A stretch of 64,000 bases of DNA from Streptomyces sp. NBC_01445. GTDB taxonomy: Bacteria > Actinomycetota > Actinomycetes > Streptomycetales > Streptomycetaceae. Below the pieces are notes generated by a model. That model was not told where the DNA came from. It searched no databases and saw only the letters and a program-made list of their open reading frames with translations. Each line of letters opens with the position of its first letter. Position 1 is the first letter of the stretch. Location of the stretch: the NCBI RefSeq assembly GCF_035918235.1, contig NZ_CP109485.1:7665001-7729000 (forward strand). The letters run 5' to 3'. Both the position numbers and the translations under genes were made by a program. Shown in pieces: positions 19,210 to 28,871 of the stretch.

Positions 19210-21018
19210 CTAGCCGCCGTACGCCCCCGAGGCCGTCAGCCGCAGTGCCGTGTCGATCAGCGGCACGTGGCTGAACGCCTGCGGGAAGTTGCCGACCTGG
19301 CGCTGCAGACGCGAGTCCCACTCCTCGGCGAGCAGCCCCAGGTCGTTGCGCAGCGACAGGAGCTTCTCGAAGAGCGTGCGGGCCTCGTCCACGCGGCCGA
19401 TCATCGCCAGGTCGTCGGCCATCCAGAACGAGCAGGCGAGGAACGCGCCCTCGTCGCCCTCCAGGCCGTCGACGCCCGCGTCCTCGCCCGTCGTCGGGTA
19501 CCGCAGGATGAAACCGTCCGGCGTCGAGAGCTCCCGCTGGATCGCCTCGATCGTGCCGATGACGCGCTTGTCGTCGGGCGGCAGGAAGCCCATCTGCGGG
19601 ATCAGGAGCAGCGAGGCGTCCAGCTCCTTCGAGCCGTACGACTGGGTGAACGTGTTGCGTTCCTTGTCGTAGCCCCGTTCGCACACGTCCCGGTGGATGT
19701 CGTCGCGCAGCCTGCGCCACTTCTCCAGCGGCCCGTCCGCGTCACCCGACTCGATCAGCTTGATCGTGCGGTCCACGGCGACCCACGCCATCACCTTCGA
19801 GTGAACGAAGTGCCGGCGCGGCCCGCGAACCTCCCAGATGCCCTCGTCCGGCTCGTCCCAGTGCTTCTCCAGGTAGCGGATCAGCTTGAGCTGGAGCAGG
19901 GACGCGTAGTCGTTGCGGGTCAGGCCCGTCATGTGCGCCAGGTGCAGCGCCTCGGTGACCTCGCCGTAGACATCCAGCTGGAGCTGGTGCGCCGCGCCGT
20001 TGCCGACCCGCACCGGCGCCGAGTTCTCGTAGCCGGGCAGCCAGTCGAGCTCCGCCTCGCCCAGCTCGCGCTCGCCCGCGATCCCGTACATGATCTGCAG
20101 GTTCTCGGGGTCGCCGGCGACCGCGCGCAGCAGCCAGTCACGCCAGGCGCGGGCCTCTTCGCGGTAGCCGGTGCGCAGCATGGACGAGAGGGTGATCGCC
20201 GCGTCGCGCAGCCAGGTGTAGCGGTAGTCCCAGTTGCGGACACCGCCGATCTCCTCGGGCAGCGACGTCGTCGGCGCGGCGACGATGCCGCCGGTCGGCG
20301 CGTACGTCAGTGCCTTCAGCGTGATCAGCGAACGGACCACAGCCTCGCGGTAGGGCCCGTGGTACGTACAGTGCTCGACCCACTCGCCCCAGAACTCCTC
20401 CGTCGCCTCAAGTGACCCCTCGGGGTCGGGGAGGGCCGGAGGCTTCTGGTGTGAGGGCTGCCACGAGAGGGTGAACGCGATCCGGTCACCCGGCGCCACC
20501 GTGAAGTCCGAGTACGTCGTCAGGTTCTTGCCGTACGTCTCCGTGGACGAGTCGAGCCACACGGAGTCGGGGCCCGCGACAGCGACCGTGCGGCCGTCGA
20601 CCTTGTGCACCCACGGCACGATCCGCCCGTACGAGAAACGCATGCGCAGCGCCGAGCGCATCGGGACGCGGCCGCTGATGCCCTCCACGATCCGGATCAG
20701 CTGCGGTGCGCCGTCACGCGGCGGCATGAAATCGGTCACTCGAACCGTGCCGCGGGGGGTGTCCCACTCGGATTCGAGGATCAGTGAATCGCCGCGGTAC
20801 GTCCGGCGCGCCGCGGTCGGCGGTTCGGCCTCCGCGGCGTGCGCCGGTCCCAGCCGCCAGAAGCCGTGTTCCTCCGTGCCGAGCAGGCCGGCGAAAATGG
20901 CATGCGAGTCGAAGCGTGGGAGGCACAGCCAGTCGACTGTTCCGTCCCGGCAGACCAGGGCAGCGGTCTGCATGTCTCCGATGAGTGCGTAGTCCTCGAT
21001 GCGCCCGGCCACGTGCAT
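19210..21018 (-). CDS. glycoside hydrolase family 15 protein (602 aa)
   Basis: A GH15 enzyme (glucoamylase/glucodextranase/trehalase class). Family blocks are RIEDYALIGDMQTAALV at the N terminus, GGVRNWDYRYTWLRDA, WLPGYENSAPVRVGNGA, DEGIWEVRG with one catalytic Glu, and FLACSFWMADDLAMIGR with GLLAEEWD bearing the second. The N terminus and length are like the mycobacterial GH15 trehalases, so trehalose or malto-oligosaccharide hydrolysis is likely. No signal peptide is seen, so it is cytosolic. The start is ATG 21018 (MHVAGRIEDY); an internal GTG two codons later is also used in homologues. Confidence 0.9.
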   Translation of the reverse strand: MHVAGRIEDYALIGDMQTAALVCRDGTVDWLCLPRFDSHAIFAGLLGTEEHGFWRLGPAHAAEAEPPTAARRTYRGDSLILESEWDTPRGTVRVTDFMPPRDGAPQLIRIVEGISGRVPMRSALRMRFSYGRIVPWVHKVDGRTVAVAGPDSVWLDSSTETYGKNLTTYSDFTVAPGDRIAFTLSWQPSHQKPPALPDPEGSLEATEEFWGEWVEHCTYHGPYREAVVRSLITLKALTYAPTGGIVAAPTTSLPEEIGGVRNWDYRYTWLRDAAITLSSMLRTGYREEARAWRDWLLRAVAGDPENLQIMYGIAGERELGEAELDWLPGYENSAPVRVGNGAAHQLQLDVYGEVTEALHLAHMTGLTRNDYASLLQLKLIRYLEKHWDEPDEGIWEVRGPRRHFVHSKVMAWVAVDRTIKLIESGDADGPLEKWRRLRDDIHRDVCERGYDKERNTFTQSYGSKELDASLLLIPQMGFLPPDDKRVIGTIEAIQRELSTPDGFILRYPTTGEDAGVDGLEGDEGAFLACSFWMADDLAMIGRVDEARTLFEKLLSLRNDLGLLAEEWDSRLQRQVGNFPQAFSHVPLIDTALRLTASGAYGG

Positions 21019-21474
21019 CTCCAGTCGAACGGCCACGTACGCCCCCGGAAGGGCGATCGCTCTGCGGTCTCTGCGGTCAAGGGTTCGTGTTGGTGCGTCG
21101 TCGTAAAAACGAACTGACGAGCTCTTGTTCCGGGAGTAACGGGCGGGGGTAGTGCCGTTTGCCGGCCTGGCTCGGCAGCGAGTGTCCGAGCAGGATACGA
21201 CGCAGCGCAGTGATCCGCGCGCCCGTCCCGGCAACCGAGGTGGGCCGAAAGAGTGAGCGATGGGTGAGGTTTCGGTGATGCTGTGGTGAGGCATGTGCGG
21301 AGCGTGGCCGGAAGCGGCCTCGCCCACTCGCTGTTACCCTGGTAGCCCGTGGACCGGTGCGCTTCTGCAAGCAGTCGAAGCCCCCGAACCGCAGCGACGG
21401 CACCCCCGGAAATCTCCGGACCAGGCAAGCCGGTACGCATTCCAGACCGCGACCACGGGAGCCCCCTCTTGGCC

Positions 21475-23148
21475 ATGACGCCCAAATCCACGACGACCAA
21501 GCACATCTTCGTCACCGGGGGTGTCGCCTCCTCCCTCGGCAAGGGGCTGACGGCCTCCAGCCTGGGTGCGCTCCTCAAGGCGCGTGGTCTGCGGGTCACG
21601 ATGCAGAAGCTCGACCCGTACCTGAACGTCGACCCCGGCACGATGAACCCCTTCCAGCACGGTGAGGTGTTCGTCACCAACGACGGCGCCGAGACCGACC
21701 TGGACATCGGCCACTACGAGCGCTTCCTCGACGTGGATCTGGACGGCACGGCCAACGTCACCACCGGCCAGGTCTACTCCCAGGTGATCGCCAAGGAGCG
21801 GCGCGGCGAGTACCTCGGCGACACCGTCCAGGTCATCCCGCACATCACGAACGAGATCAAGCACCGCATCCGCCGCATGGCGACGGACGACGTCGACGTC
21901 GTCATCACCGAGGTCGGCGGCACGGTCGGTGACATCGAGTCCCTGCCGTTCCTGGAGACCGTCCGCCAGGTCCGCCACGAGGTCGGTCGCGACAACGTCT
22001 TCGTCGTGCACATCTCGCTGCTGCCCTACATCGGCCCCTCAGGCGAGCTGAAGACCAAGCCGACCCAGCACTCGGTCGCCGCCCTGCGCAACATCGGTAT
22101 CCAGCCGGACGCGATCGTCCTGCGCGCCGACCGCGAGGTGCCCACCGCGATCAAGCGCAAGATCTCCCTGATGTGCGACGTCGACGAGGCGGCCGTCGTC
22201 GCTGCCATCGACGCCCCGTCGATCTACGACATCCCGAAGGTCCTGCACACCGAGGGCCTGGACGCCTATGTCGTGCGCAAGCTGGACCTGCCGTTCCGCG
22301 ACGTGGACTGGACGACCTGGGACGACCTGCTCGACCGCGTCCACAACCCCGACCACGAGATCGTCATGGCGCTCGTGGGCAAGTACATCGACCTGCCCGA
22401 CGCCTACCTGTCGGTGACCGAGGCGCTGCGCGCCGGCGGCTTCGCCAACAAGGCCCGCGTCAAGATCAAGTGGGTCGCGTCCGACGACTGCAAGACCGCG
22501 GCCGGCGCCAAGAAGCAGCTCGGCGACGTGGACGCGATCTGCATCCCCGGCGGCTTCGGCGACCGCGGCGTGTCCGGCAAGGTCGGCGCGATCCAGTACG
22601 CCCGCGAGAACAAGATCCCGCTGCTCGGCCTCTGCCTCGGCCTGCAGTGCATCGTGATCGAGGCCGCGCGGAACCTGGCCGACATCCCCGACGCGAACTC
22701 CACCGAGTTCGACGCCGCCACCGCCCACCCGGTCATCTCTACGATGGCCGAGCAGCTCGACATCGTCGCCGGTGAGGGCGACATGGGCGGCACCATGCGC
22801 CTGGGCATGTACCCGGCGAAGCTCGCCGAGGGCTCCATCGCGCGCGAGGTGTACGACGGCAAGGAGTACGTCGAGGAGCGCCACCGTCACCGCTACGAGG
22901 TGAACAACTCCTACCGCGCCGAGCTGGAGAAGAAGGCCGGTCTGCAGTTCTCCGGCACGTCGCCGGACGGCAAGCTCGTCGAGTACGTGGAGTACCCGCG
23001 CGAGGTGCACCCTTACCTGGTCGCGACCCAGGCGCACCCCGAGCTCCGCTCCCGCCCGACCCGCCCGCACCCGCTCTTCGCGGGCCTGGTGAAGGCGGCC
23101 GTCGAGCGCAAGACCGGCGGCGCGGCGAACGGCAAGAAGGCCAAGTAA
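21475..23148 (+). CDS. pyrG: CTP synthase (557 aa)
   Basis: Converts UTP, ATP and glutamine to CTP. The synthase domain starts [17 protein letters not shown] with the P-loop SSLGKGL, and contains the [11 protein letters not shown] and [11 protein letters not shown] blocks. The class-I amidotransferase domain has the nucleophile in [10 protein letters not shown] and the His/Glu pair in [11 protein letters not shown] 21475 gives the conserved N terminus ([10 protein letters not shown]). An in-frame TTG at 21469 lies 7 bases after GGGAG (21457-21461) and may be the true start, adding two residues. A core gene in the conserved recN-pyrG-Nudix order. Confidence 0.97.
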   Translation: MTPKSTTTKHIFVTGGVASSLGKGLTASSLGALLKARGLRVTMQKLDPYLNVDPGTMNPFQHGEVFVTNDGAETDLDIGHYERFLDVDLDGTANVTTGQVYSQVIAKERRGEYLGDTVQVIPHITNEIKHRIRRMATDDVDVVITEVGGTVGDIESLPFLETVRQVRHEVGRDNVFVVHISLLPYIGPSGELKTKPTQHSVAALRNIGIQPDAIVLRADREVPTAIKRKISLMCDVDEAAVVAAIDAPSIYDIPKVLHTEGLDAYVVRKLDLPFRDVDWTTWDDLLDRVHNPDHEIVMALVGKYIDLPDAYLSVTEALRAGGFANKARVKIKWVASDDCKTAAGAKKQLGDVDAICIPGGFGDRGVSGKVGAIQYARENKIPLLGLCLGLQCIVIEAARNLADIPDANSTEFDAATAHPVISTMAEQLDIVAGEGDMGGTMRLGMYPAKLAEGSIAREVYDGKEYVEERHRHRYEVNNSYRAELEKKAGLQFSGTSPDGKLVEYVEYPREVHPYLVATQAHPELRSRPTRPHPLFAGLVKAAVERKTGGAANGKKAK

Positions 23149-23176
23149 GCCATGTAGGACAAGGGTTGTACGGTTG

Positions 23177-23215
23177 CCGGGGTGCGTGCCTTTTGGGGTG
23201 CGTGCCCCGGTTTCT
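23177..23215 (+). terminator. possible terminator with direct repeat after pyrG
   Basis: CCGGGG (23177-23182) can pair with CCCCGG (23205-23210) followed by TTTCTGTTTA. The intervening DNA holds two direct copies of GGGGTGCGTGCC (23179-23190 and 23195-23206). The stem is short, so attenuation rather than full termination before the Nudix gene is possible. Confidence 0.4.
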
Positions 23216-23243
23216 GTTTACGTGCGTAGGAGGACGTGTCGAC

Positions 23244-23873
23244 ATGACGACGATCAAGGACACCGCCGAGGAGTGGGAGGTCCGGGCGACCGCGACCCCC
23301 TTCGTCGGGAACAAGACCTCTGTGCGCACCGACGACGTGGTCATGCCCGACGGCTCGGTCGTCCGCCGCGACTACCAGGTCCACCCCGGCTCCGTCGCCG
23401 TCCTCGCCCTCGACGACCACGGCCGCGTCCTGATCCTCAAGCAGTACCGCCACCCCGTGCGGCACAAGCTCTGGGAGATCCCGGCCGGACTGCTCGACAT
23501 CCCCGGCGAGAACCCGCTGCACGCGGCCCAGCGCGAGCTCTACGAGGAGGCGCACGTCAAGGCCGAGGACTGGCGCGTCCTCACCGACGTCTACACGACC
23601 CCCGGCGGCTGCTCCGAGGCCGTGCGCATCTTCCTGGCCCGCGACCTGTCCGAGGCGGAGGGCGAGCGCTTCGAGGTGGAGGACGAGGAGGCCGACATGG
23701 AGCTGGCCCGCGTCCCCCTGGAGGAGCTCGTACGCGGCGTGCTGGCCGGCGAGCTGCACAACAACTGCCTGGTGGTGGGGGCGCTCGCGCTGACCGCCGC
23801 GCAGGCCGGTGGCGGCCTGGAGTCGCTGCGGCCGGCCGAGGCTCCCTGGCCCGCCCGTCCGTTCGAGGCGTAG
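23244..23873 (+). CDS. Nudix hydrolase, ADP-ribose pyrophosphatase type (209 aa)
   Basis: Likely hydrolyses ADP-ribose or a similar nucleoside diphosphate sugar to AMP plus a sugar phosphate. The Nudix box follows WEIPAGLLDIPGE: the segment E-x7-RELYEE carries the metal-binding glutamates, but the usual Gly after EEx is His (EEAHV) and one extra residue lies between the first Gly and Glu. The later SEAVRIFLARDL segment fits the ADP-ribose pyrophosphatase family. The start is ATG 23244, 10 bases after AGGAGG (23228-23233). The same gene follows pyrG in mycobacteria (Rv1700 position). Confidence 0.88.
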   Translation: MTTIKDTAEEWEVRATATPFVGNKTSVRTDDVVMPDGSVVRRDYQVHPGSVAVLALDDHGRVLILKQYRHPVRHKLWEIPAGLLDIPGENPLHAAQRELYEEAHVKAEDWRVLTDVYTTPGGCSEAVRIFLARDLSEAEGERFEVEDEEADMELARVPLEELVRGVLAGELHNNCLVVGALALTAAQAGGGLESLRPAEAPWPARPFEA

Positions 23874-23887
23874 GCGCGGGCTGTGCA

Positions 23888-23919
23888 CCGGAGGGGCCGA
23901 TTCCCGTCGGCCCTTCCGG
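23888..23919 (+). terminator. terminator after the Nudix gene
   Basis: Arms 23888-23900 and 23907-23919 (CCGGAGGGGCCGA and its complement, one G-U wobble) enclose a 6-base loop, 15 bases after the Nudix stop. Confidence 0.75.
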
Positions 23920-24055
23920 TCACACCATCCGCTGATCCGATTGAGGGACATCCCCGCGCCGCCCGCCAGGGAACGCCGTTCCGCCTGAACTAGGCTCTCA
24001 AAGCGTCCCGCCCGAACCCCCGGCGGGTTCGGCACAGGTGGACGGAGCGTGGCCC

Positions 24056-26095
24056 GTGACGGATCAGGCGGTCGAATCGAAGGACGGACTGAAGAACAGT
24101 CAGTTCCTGGGCCGCAGCCGTGAGTTGAAGGAACTGCGCGCCGACATCGAGCGCGCGGGACTCGACACGATCGCCGGACGCAAAGCGCCACGCGCGCGCG
24201 TGCTGCTCATCGCGGGCCGCCCCGGATCCGGTCGCACCGCGCTCGCCGAGGAACTCCTGAGCCAGGTCGCCGCCGGCTACCCGGACGGCATCCTGCGGAC
24301 CCGCCTCACCGCCCCGGACGGCACCCGCGTCCCCACCGAACGCACCGCGCGCGAACTCCTCGACAGCCTCGACCTCCCGGCGCCCCCCGGCGAGGGCGAG
24401 GACGACCTCGCCGAGCGGCTGCGCGAAGGACTCTCCGTACGCCGGGCCGTGCTTTTCCTCGACGACGCGGCGGACGCCGAACAGGTCGACCCGCTGCTCC
24501 CGGAAACCCCCGACTGTCTGGTCGTCGCCGTGTCCGAGGGGCCGCTGACCGGAATCTCCGACGTACGGCCCTGCACGCTCGGCGGCCTCGACACGAAATC
24601 CGCCCTCGAGCTGCTCGGCCGGCACACCGGATCGGTCCGCATCACCGTCGACCCGCGCTCCGCGGAGTCCCTCGTCGAGGAGTGCGGGTCCCAGCCCGCG
24701 GCGCTGATGCTGGCGGGCGGCTGGCTCGCCGTACGTCCCAAGGAGGCCGTGGCGGACCTGGCCAAGCAGCTGCACGCCCAGGCCGACGACGGGCCCGCGC
24801 TCGCCCGCGTCTTCCAGCACGCCTACGCGTCCCTGCCGGTGCCCGCCGCCCGGATACTGCGCTACCTGTCCCTCGCCCCCGAGGGCCATGTCGACCCGCA
24901 CACCGCGTCCGCGCTGGCGGGCTGCTCCGTCTCCGCCGCCCGGACCACCCTCGACGACTTCACCGTGCTGGGCCTGATCGGGCGCATCGACTCCGAGCTG
25001 CCGCAGTACGAGGTGCCCGGCTGCCTGATGCCGCTGCTGCGGGGCCTGACCGAGGCCCACGACCGGCCCGGCGAGGTGCAGCTCGCCCGCGCCCGGATGC
25101 TGGAGCGCACGGTGCGCCTGCTCCAGTCCTGCCGCGCGATCACCGAACCGGAAGGCTCGCCCGCCCGCAAGAAGCTCGCGGGGCTGCCCCGCGCCCTGCG
25201 CTTCCCGAATCCCGCTGCGGGCGCCGAGTGGCTGCGGGTCCGGCGGCCCGCGCTCCTGGCCGCCGCCCGCCTCGCCGTCGCCGACGGGGAGCTCGACACC
25301 CTGGCCAGGCGCCTGATGGCGGCCCTGACGCGGGCCCTGGCCGTCCACGTCGGCACCGAGGCCGCCGCCCCCGACCTCTACGGCATCCACCGCCTTGTCC
25401 TCGACGTCGCCGAGCGCAGGAAGCTGCCCCGTGAGAAGGCCGCTGCCCTCCTGAACCTCGCCGACCTCGACGCGCGGACCGGCCGCACCCAGGAGGCGCT
25501 CACCCGCTACCGGGCCGCTCTGGACGCCGGACGCGAAGCCAGGGACCCGTACGCGACCGGCCGCGCGATGGAATCCGTAGGCGGCACGTACCAGGAGCTG
25601 GGGGACTGGCACCGGGCTGCCGACTGGTACGGGCGCGCCCTCGCCCAGCGGCTCACCCGCGGCGAGCGCGCCGACGCCGCGCGGCTGCACGGACGCATCG
25701 GCACGGTGAACACGTACGCGGGCCGCTACGGCGACGCGCTGCGCAGCTGGCGCTCGGCCGCCGCCGGGTACCGCAAGGAGGGTGATGTCGCAGCTCAGGC
25801 GCGGGCGTTGAGCGAGATGGCGCGTGTCCAGGAGTACGCGGGCCGGCCCGAGGAGTCGCTGCGCACCTGCCATGAAGCGGTCGAGTGGGCGCGCCAGGCC
25901 AAGGACGTGCGACTGCAGGCCGCGCTGCAGCTCCGCCTGGCCGACACGCTCGACCGGCTCGGCGATCCCGCGGCCGCCAAACTGCACCGTGGTGCGGCCG
26001 AGCGCATGCTGGGAGAGGAGCTGCCGATCGAAGGAAAGACCCCAGAACAGGGCGCTGACACCTACGAAATCCGCAGTGCATCCGAGGAAGATTGA
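24056..26095 (+). CDS. STAND/NB-ARC-like ATP-binding protein with TPR repeats (679 aa)
   Basis: The layout resembles the AfsR/LuxR-class STAND ATPases without their DNA-binding domain. The N-terminal LGRSRELKEL precedes a P-loop-like GRPGSGRT (54-61), where the invariant Walker A lysine is Arg60; a Walker-B-like AVLFLDDAADAEQVDPLLP follows. A helical winged region (about 270-330) leads to C-terminal tetratricopeptide repeats (LTRYRAALDAG, DWHRAADWYGRAL, DALRSWRSAAAGY). Possible role: signalling scaffold with weak or no ATP hydrolysis. GTG 24056 (8 bases after CGGAG) is preferred over GTG 24038. Conserved in Streptomyces between pyrG and ald; function unknown. Confidence 0.8.
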   Translation: MTDQAVESKDGLKNSQFLGRSRELKELRADIERAGLDTIAGRKAPRARVLLIAGRPGSGRTALAEELLSQVAAGYPDGILRTRLTAPDGTRVPTERTARELLDSLDLPAPPGEGEDDLAERLREGLSVRRAVLFLDDAADAEQVDPLLPETPDCLVVAVSEGPLTGISDVRPCTLGGLDTKSALELLGRHTGSVRITVDPRSAESLVEECGSQPAALMLAGGWLAVRPKEAVADLAKQLHAQADDGPALARVFQHAYASLPVPAARILRYLSLAPEGHVDPHTASALAGCSVSAARTTLDDFTVLGLIGRIDSELPQYEVPGCLMPLLRGLTEAHDRPGEVQLARARMLERTVRLLQSCRAITEPEGSPARKKLAGLPRALRFPNPAAGAEWLRVRRPALLAAARLAVADGELDTLARRLMAALTRALAVHVGTEAAAPDLYGIHRLVLDVAERRKLPREKAAALLNLADLDARTGRTQEALTRYRAALDAGREARDPYATGRAMESVGGTYQELGDWHRAADWYGRALAQRLTRGERADAARLHGRIGTVNTYAGRYGDALRSWRSAAAGYRKEGDVAAQARALSEMARVQEYAGRPEESLRTCHEAVEWARQAKDVRLQAALQLRLADTLDRLGDPAAAKLHRGAAERMLGEELPIEGKTPEQGADTYEIRSASEED

Positions 26096-26239
26096 TGCTT
26101 TGAAAGGCTAGACAGCTAGAAATCCTTCATTAGACTGGCTCCGCCGCGTACTTCCGTGGTGTCTCCCGGTGCGCCCCCTGACGCGCTGGTATGTAGTGCA
26201 TTGCCCGAGAAATCCCTGAGCCAAGGACCGTGATCGACG

Positions 26240-27355
26240 ATGAAGGTCGGCATCCCCCGCGAGGTCAAGAACAACGAGTTCCGGGTGGCCATCACCCCCG
26301 CTGGTGTGCACGAGCTCGTGCGCAACGGCCACCAGGTCTTCGTCGAGCAGAACGCCGGCGTCGGCTCCTCGATCACGGACGACGAGTACGTCTCGGCCGG
26401 TGCGCAGATCCTCGGCACCGCCGACGAGGTCTGGGCCACCGCTGACCTGCTCCTGAAGGTCAAGGAGCCGATCGCGGAGGAGTACCACCGCCTCCGCAAG
26501 GACCAGACGCTCTTCACCTACCTGCACCTCGCCGCCTCCAAGGAGTGCACGGACGCGCTCCTCGAGTCCGGCACCACGGCCATCGCCTACGAGACGGTCG
26601 AGACCCCGAACCGCGCGCTCCCGCTGCTCGCCCCGATGTCCGAGGTCGCGGGCCGCCTGGCCCCGCAGGTCGGCGCCTACCACCTGATGGCCGCCAACGG
26701 CGGCCGCGGTGTCCTGCCGGGCGGTGTCCCGGGCGTGCTCGCCGCCAGGGCCGTCGTCATCGGCGGCGGCGTCTCCGGCTGGAACGCCGCGCAGATCGCC
26801 ATCGGCATGGGCTTCCACGTGACCCTGCTCGACCGCGACATCAACAAGCTCAAGGAAGCCGACAAGATCTTCGGTACGAAGATCCAGACCGTCGTCTCCA
26901 ACGCCTTCGAGCTCGAGAAGGCGTGCCTCGAGGCGGACCTCGTCATCGGTGCCGTCCTCATCCCGGGTGCCAAGGCCCCGAAGCTGGTCACCAACGAGCT
27001 CGTCTCCCGCATGAAGCCGGGAAGTGTCCTTGTCGACATCGCGATCGACCAGGGCGGCTGCTTCGAGGACTCGCACCCGACGACGCACGCCGAGCCGACC
27101 TTCCCGGTCCACAACTCGGTCTTCTACTGCGTCGCCAACATGCCCGGCGCCGTGCCCAACACGTCGACGTACGCGCTGACGAACGCCACGCTGCCGTACA
27201 TCGTCGAGCTCGCGAACCGTGGCTGGGTCGAGGCCCTGCGCCGCGACCCGGCGCTCGCCCTGGGCCTCAACACCCATGACGGCAAGGTCGTTTACCGCGA
27301 GGTCGCCGAGTCCCACGGCCTCGAGTACACCGAGCTGGAGTCCCTCCTCGGCTGA
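26240..27355 (+). CDS. ald: alanine dehydrogenase (371 aa)
   Basis: Catalyses the NAD-dependent interconversion of L-alanine with pyruvate and ammonium. The N terminus KVGIPREVKNNEFRVAITP is the family signature, with the catalytic Lys in LLKVKEP and His in YLHLAA. The Rossmann loop is VVIGGGVSGWNAAQIA and the second signature VDIAIDQGGCFEDSHPTTH. The start is ATG 26240 with AAGGA at 26223-26227, at a rather long 12-base spacing. Regulators of ald (AdeR/AldR) are not encoded nearby. The 144-base upstream gap presumably holds the promoter, but no convincing -35/-10 pair was identified. Confidence 0.97.
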   Translation: MKVGIPREVKNNEFRVAITPAGVHELVRNGHQVFVEQNAGVGSSITDDEYVSAGAQILGTADEVWATADLLLKVKEPIAEEYHRLRKDQTLFTYLHLAASKECTDALLESGTTAIAYETVETPNRALPLLAPMSEVAGRLAPQVGAYHLMAANGGRGVLPGGVPGVLAARAVVIGGGVSGWNAAQIAIGMGFHVTLLDRDINKLKEADKIFGTKIQTVVSNAFELEKACLEADLVIGAVLIPGAKAPKLVTNELVSRMKPGSVLVDIAIDQGGCFEDSHPTTHAEPTFPVHNSVFYCVANMPGAVPNTSTYALTNATLPYIVELANRGWVEALRRDPALALGLNTHDGKVVYREVAESHGLEYTELESLLG

Positions 27356-27409
27356 CGCCGACGACTCATCGACCACTTTCGTCAACGGAAGTCGTCAATC
27401 TCACGCCTG

Positions 27410-27437
27410 CGGCCGGACCTTGTGAGGGGTCCGGCCG
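27410..27437 (+). terminator. terminator after ald
   Basis: CGGCCGGACC (27410-27419) pairs perfectly with GGTCCGGCCG (27428-27437) around an 8-base loop, 55 bases after the ald stop. Confidence 0.75.
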
Positions 27438-27599
27438 TATGCGTATCACTTACGCATCAATGCGGACTTGGTCAACTCGCCTCGAACGTAACCCTTTAAC
27501 CGATTCGCGCACCCGCGAAACGCTTCGAACCGACGCCGTGCACCCTTGACACAAGGGTGTTCCGTTGCCGACACATCGGGCCGGGTAAGGCGGATTGTG

Positions 27600-27629
27600 T
27601 TGCTGCGGACCGGTGACACGCCATAGAGT
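27600..27629 (+). promoter_or_regulatory. candidate parA promoter
   Basis: TTGCTG (27600-27605) and TAGAGT (27624-27629) are separated by 18 bases, close to the streptomycete housekeeping pattern, and would start transcription near 27636, about 65 bases before parA. The rest of the 346-base ald-parA gap (27356-27701) holds the ald terminator and a small inverted repeat CACCCTT/AAGGGTG at 27541-27559; no gene is seen in it. Confidence 0.45.
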
Positions 27630-27701
27630 CGCCAACCGTCGGCATGGTGCCACGCTGACCTATCTAGAAGTTTCCTGGTCACCAAGGAGGTAAGACGACT
27701 T

Positions 27702-28871
27702 GTGAATGAGTCGACATTTACTCCCGGGGGTGGTCAACCAGGAACGGTTGCGAGGGAGCAAGGTCCCGCGGGGCTCGAGGCTGTCGGCTCCGTCGCGGTC
27801 CGTACCTTTGCCGCCCGTCAGAGCAGCCCCCTGCAGACGCAGACAGCACCCCAGAGCATGGATGGCCATCACGTGAACGCCATGGCCGGCGACCGAAGTG
27901 GCGAACGCACCCACTTCGCCGACTACGACGAACTGCCCGAGGGGCACTTCTACGACCCCGACGCCGAGTACGAGCCGGACCCCGAGTACGCGGCCACGCT
28001 CGCGCCCGACGCTGCCCGTCAGCGCCGCGAGCGTGTGGGCCCGACCGGGCGCCCGCTCCCGTACTTCCCGATCCCAGGCCCGCTGACCGACCACGGCCCC
28101 GCGAAGATCATCGCGATGTGCAACCAGAAGGGCGGCGTCGGCAAGACCACGTCGACCATCAACCTGGGTGCCGCGCTCGCGGAGTACGGACGCCGGGTCC
28201 TGCTCGTCGACTTCGACCCGCAGGGCGCGCTCTCGGTCGGTCTCGGCGTGAACCCGATGGAACTCGACCTGACGGTCTACAACCTGCTCATGGAGCGGGG
28301 CATGGCCGCGGACGAGGTCCTCCTGAAGACCGCGGTTCCGAACATGGACCTGCTGCCGAGCAACATCGACCTGTCCGCCGCCGAAGTGCAGTTGGTGAGC
28401 GAGGTCGCGCGCGAGTCCACGCTCCAGCGGGCGTTGAAGCCGCTGATGGCCGACTACGACTACATCGTGATCGACTGTCAGCCCTCGCTCGGCCTGCTCA
28501 CCGTGAACGCCCTGACGGCGGCTCACAAGGTGATCGTGCCGCTCGAATGCGAGTTCTTCGCGCTGCGCGGTGTCGCGCTGCTCACGGAGACCATCGAGAA
28601 GGTCCAGGAGCGGCTCAACCCCGACCTGGAGCTCGACGGCATCCTCGCCACGATGTACGACTCCCGCACGGTGCACAGCCGTGAGGTGCTCGCGCGTGTG
28701 GTCGAGGCGTTCGACGATCACGTCTACCACACCGTGATCGGCCGGACCGTGCGCTTCCCGGAGACCACGGTCGCCGGTGAGCCGATCACGACGTACGCCT
28801 CCAACTCGGTCGGCGCGGCCGCCTATCGCCAGCTCGCCAGGGAGGTGCTCGCCCGGTGTCACGCCGAGTGA
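27702..28871 (+). CDS. ParA/Soj family ATPase (389 aa)
   Basis: A deviant-Walker partition ATPase. CNQKGGVGKTTSTINL holds the signature lysine and P-loop (143-150), LLVDFDPQGALSVGLG the next motif and YIVIDCQPSLG the Walker B. The first about 135 residues are an acidic, probably disordered extension rich in Asp/Glu/Pro, unlike the oriC-linked ParA. This is the scpAB-linked ParA of actinobacteria, not the parAB pair near oriC. The start is GTG 27702 with AAGGAGGT (27684-27691) 10 bases upstream. The 3' end overlaps the next gene by 16 bases, and scpA/scpB follow, so it probably acts with condensin in chromosome organisation. Confidence 0.92.
   Translation: MNESTFTPGGGQPGTVAREQGPAGLEAVGSVAVRTFAARQSSPLQTQTAPQSMDGHHVNAMAGDRSGERTHFADYDELPEGHFYDPDAEYEPDPEYAATLAPDAARQRRERVGPTGRPLPYFPIPGPLTDHGPAKIIAMCNQKGGVGKTTSTINLGAALAEYGRRVLLVDFDPQGALSVGLGVNPMELDLTVYNLLMERGMAADEVLLKTAVPNMDLLPSNIDLSAAEVQLVSEVARESTLQRALKPLMADYDYIVIDCQPSLGLLTVNALTAAHKVIVPLECEFFALRGVALLTETIEKVQERLNPDLELDGILATMYDSRTVHSREVLARVVEAFDDHVYHTVIGRTVRFPETTVAGEPITTYASNSVGAAAYRQLAREVLARCHAE

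Noticed and set aside
27541..27559. TTGACA inside the CACCCTT/AAGGGTG repeat as the parA -35
   Set aside because: No TANNNT hexamer lies 16-19 bases downstream; the 27600-27629 pair fits better.
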